NCBI GenBank assembly: GCA_025935735.1
Contig: JAICUS010000397.1
Location: 1 to 5,844 of the forward strand
Length of the DNA: 5,844 bases
Source of the DNA: Solirubrobacteraceae bacterium
GTDB taxonomy: Bacteria > Actinomycetota > Thermoleophilia > Solirubrobacterales > Solirubrobacteraceae
Reading direction: 5' to 3'
The translations under genes and the position numbers were made by a program. The notes below the pieces were generated by a model. That model was given only the letters and a program-made list of their open reading frames with translations, was not told the origin of the DNA and made no database searches. Shown one piece after another: positions 4,979 to 5,844 of this stretch (positions are counted from its first letter, which is position 1; each line of letters opens with the position of its first letter).

Positions 4979-5844
4979 GTGGACACCAATCCGTTCGAGA
5001 CGGCCAACGCGGGTTTTGCGCAGGCCATGTACGAGGAATTCCTCCGCGATCCGGCCGCCGTCGGCGCGGAATGGCGCCGCCTCTTCGAGAGCGGCGTGGT
5101 CGGTGAGCGCCCGCCCACGAACGGTCGCCCCGCTGTGGCGGCGGCCGCCCCGAGTGCGCCCGCCCCGTCCACCGCGCCGCCGGCCGGCGGCGCTCCGGCC
5201 TCCGGCGCCCGTCTCCCCATCAAGGGCCCCGCCGCCCGCCTCGTCCAGAACATGGTCGAGAGCCTCACCGTCCCCACCGCGACCACCTTCCGCGAGCTGC
5301 CCGTCGCCACCCTCGAGGCGAAGCGGAAGGAGCTGAACGCGGCCCTCGCCGCGGCGGGCGGCGGGAAGATCTCGTTCACCCACATCATCGCGTGGGCCAT
5401 CGTCCAGGCCACGAAGCAGCATCCGGTCATGGGCCACACGCTGCAGATGGACGGCACCACGCCCGTCCGCGTGGTCCCCGACGGCATCTCCCTCGGCCTG
5501 GCGGTGGACGTGACGCGGAAGGACGGAAGCCGCGGCCTCGTCGTCCCCGTCATCCGCCACGCGGAGGCCATGGACTTCGCCGCCTTCCACGCGGCCTACG
5601 AGGCGCTGGTCGAGAAGGCCCGCACCAACAAGCTCATGCCCGACGACTTCGTCGGCGCCACCATGTCGCTCACCAACCCCGGCGGGCTCGGCACCGTCGC
5701 GTCGGTGCCGCGGCTCATGGCCGGCCAGGGGAGCATCATCGCCGTCGGCTCGATCGCCTATCCGCCGGAGTTCGCCGCCACCGCCCCCGAGCGCCTCAGG
5801 GAGCTGGGCATCGGCAAGGTGATGACGGTGACCAGCACCTACGA
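4979..5844 (+). CDS. kgd: Multifunctional 2-oxoglutarate dehydrogenase E1 with fused E2-like domain (5' part)
   Basis: The first 288 codons are present and the gene runs off the window. Residues 1-38 are the E1 N-terminal helix (Asn-Pro-Phe start, Met-Tyr-Glu-Glu-Phe-Leu, Asp-Pro-Ala-Ala-Val, Glu-Trp-Arg-Arg-Leu-Phe). Residues 42-78 are an Ala/Pro linker. From about 85 comes an E2 acyltransferase-type domain: Ser95-Leu-Thr-Val-Pro-Thr-Ala-Thr, Lys130-Ile-Ser-Phe-Thr-His, Ser-Leu-Gly-Leu-Ala-Val-Asp (171-177), Ser230-Leu-Thr-Asn-Pro-Gly-Gly-Leu-Gly-Thr, Ser-Val-Pro-Arg-Leu-Met (242-247) and Thr-Ser-Thr-Tyr at the edge. There is no lipoyl domain. This order is that of actinobacterial Kgd/OdhA, where the thiamine diphosphate E1 domains follow and the protein works in the TCA cycle with a separate lipoyl-bearing E2. 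The GTG start at 4979 has GGAG 6 nt upstream; the next Met, at residue 17, would cut the conserved helix. The gene is in the operon's direction but is functionally separate. Confidence 0.93.
   Translation, partial: MDTNPFETANAGFAQAMYEEFLRDPAAVGAEWRRLFESGVVGERPPTNGRPAVAAAAPSAPAPSTAPPAGGAPASGARLPIKGPAARLVQNMVESLTVPTATTFRELPVATLEAKRKELNAALAAAGGGKISFTHIIAWAIVQATKQHPVMGHTLQMDGTTPVRVVPDGISLGLAVDVTRKDGSRGLVVPVIRHAEAMDFAAFHAAYEALVEKARTNKLMPDDFVGATMSLTNPGGLGTVASVPRLMAGQGSIIAVGSIAYPPEFAATAPERLRELGIGKVMTVTSTY

Noticed and set aside
3893..5590. 565-residue minus-strand open frame
   Set aside because: It lies over apbE and the start of the kgd-like gene, both of which have strong family motifs. Its composition (Arg, Gly, Ala, His-rich) is that of an antisense shadow in GC-rich DNA.

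Overview
The window is a GC-rich stretch from a diderm (Gram-negative-type) bacterium. A porin ending in the Tyr-Gln-Phe beta-signal shows an outer membrane, and a 2-oxoglutarate dehydrogenase E1 carrying a fused E2-like domain (the Kgd/OdhA architecture) lies at the right edge. High GC, many non-ATG starts and this combination would fit Gemmatimonadota or a related environmental phylum. That placement is inference, not shown by a marker gene.

Left part (1-1662). The end of a small membrane protein is followed 7 nt later by a secreted mono-haem class I cytochrome c. A two-domain multicopper oxidase with a Tat signal and a lipobox lies on the opposite strand. The cytochrome c and oxidase genes run tail to tail and overlap by 41 nt.

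Middle control region (1663-1843). This 181-bp divergent intergenic region separates the oxidase from the rightward genes. It is AT-richer near the porin and holds a plausible sigma70-like promoter, several short inverted repeats and three AATT elements spaced 10-11 bp.

Right part (1844-4930). Four genes are joined by 4-nt stop/start overlaps (TTGA, GTGA, GTGA) and look like one translationally coupled operon: a porin, a secreted FMN-binding-domain protein with a Ser-Gly-Ala-Thr flavinylation site, an unrecognised four-helix membrane protein with a His-x-His pair, and a Tat-exported ApbE flavin transferase. ApbE would attach FMN to Thr138 of its neighbour. The membrane protein would be the natural link to the quinone pool, and the porin would give the periplasm access to a small substrate. 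This looks like a compact extracytosolic flavin electron-transfer module whose terminal acceptor is not identifiable from sequence. It is the most interesting item in the window.

Right edge (4979-5844). A weak promoter inside the apbE 3' end and a 10-bp tandem repeat precede the 5' part of the kgd/odhA-like TCA-cycle gene, which runs off the window. No RNA genes, insertion sequences, CRISPR arrays or convincing intrinsic terminators were seen.
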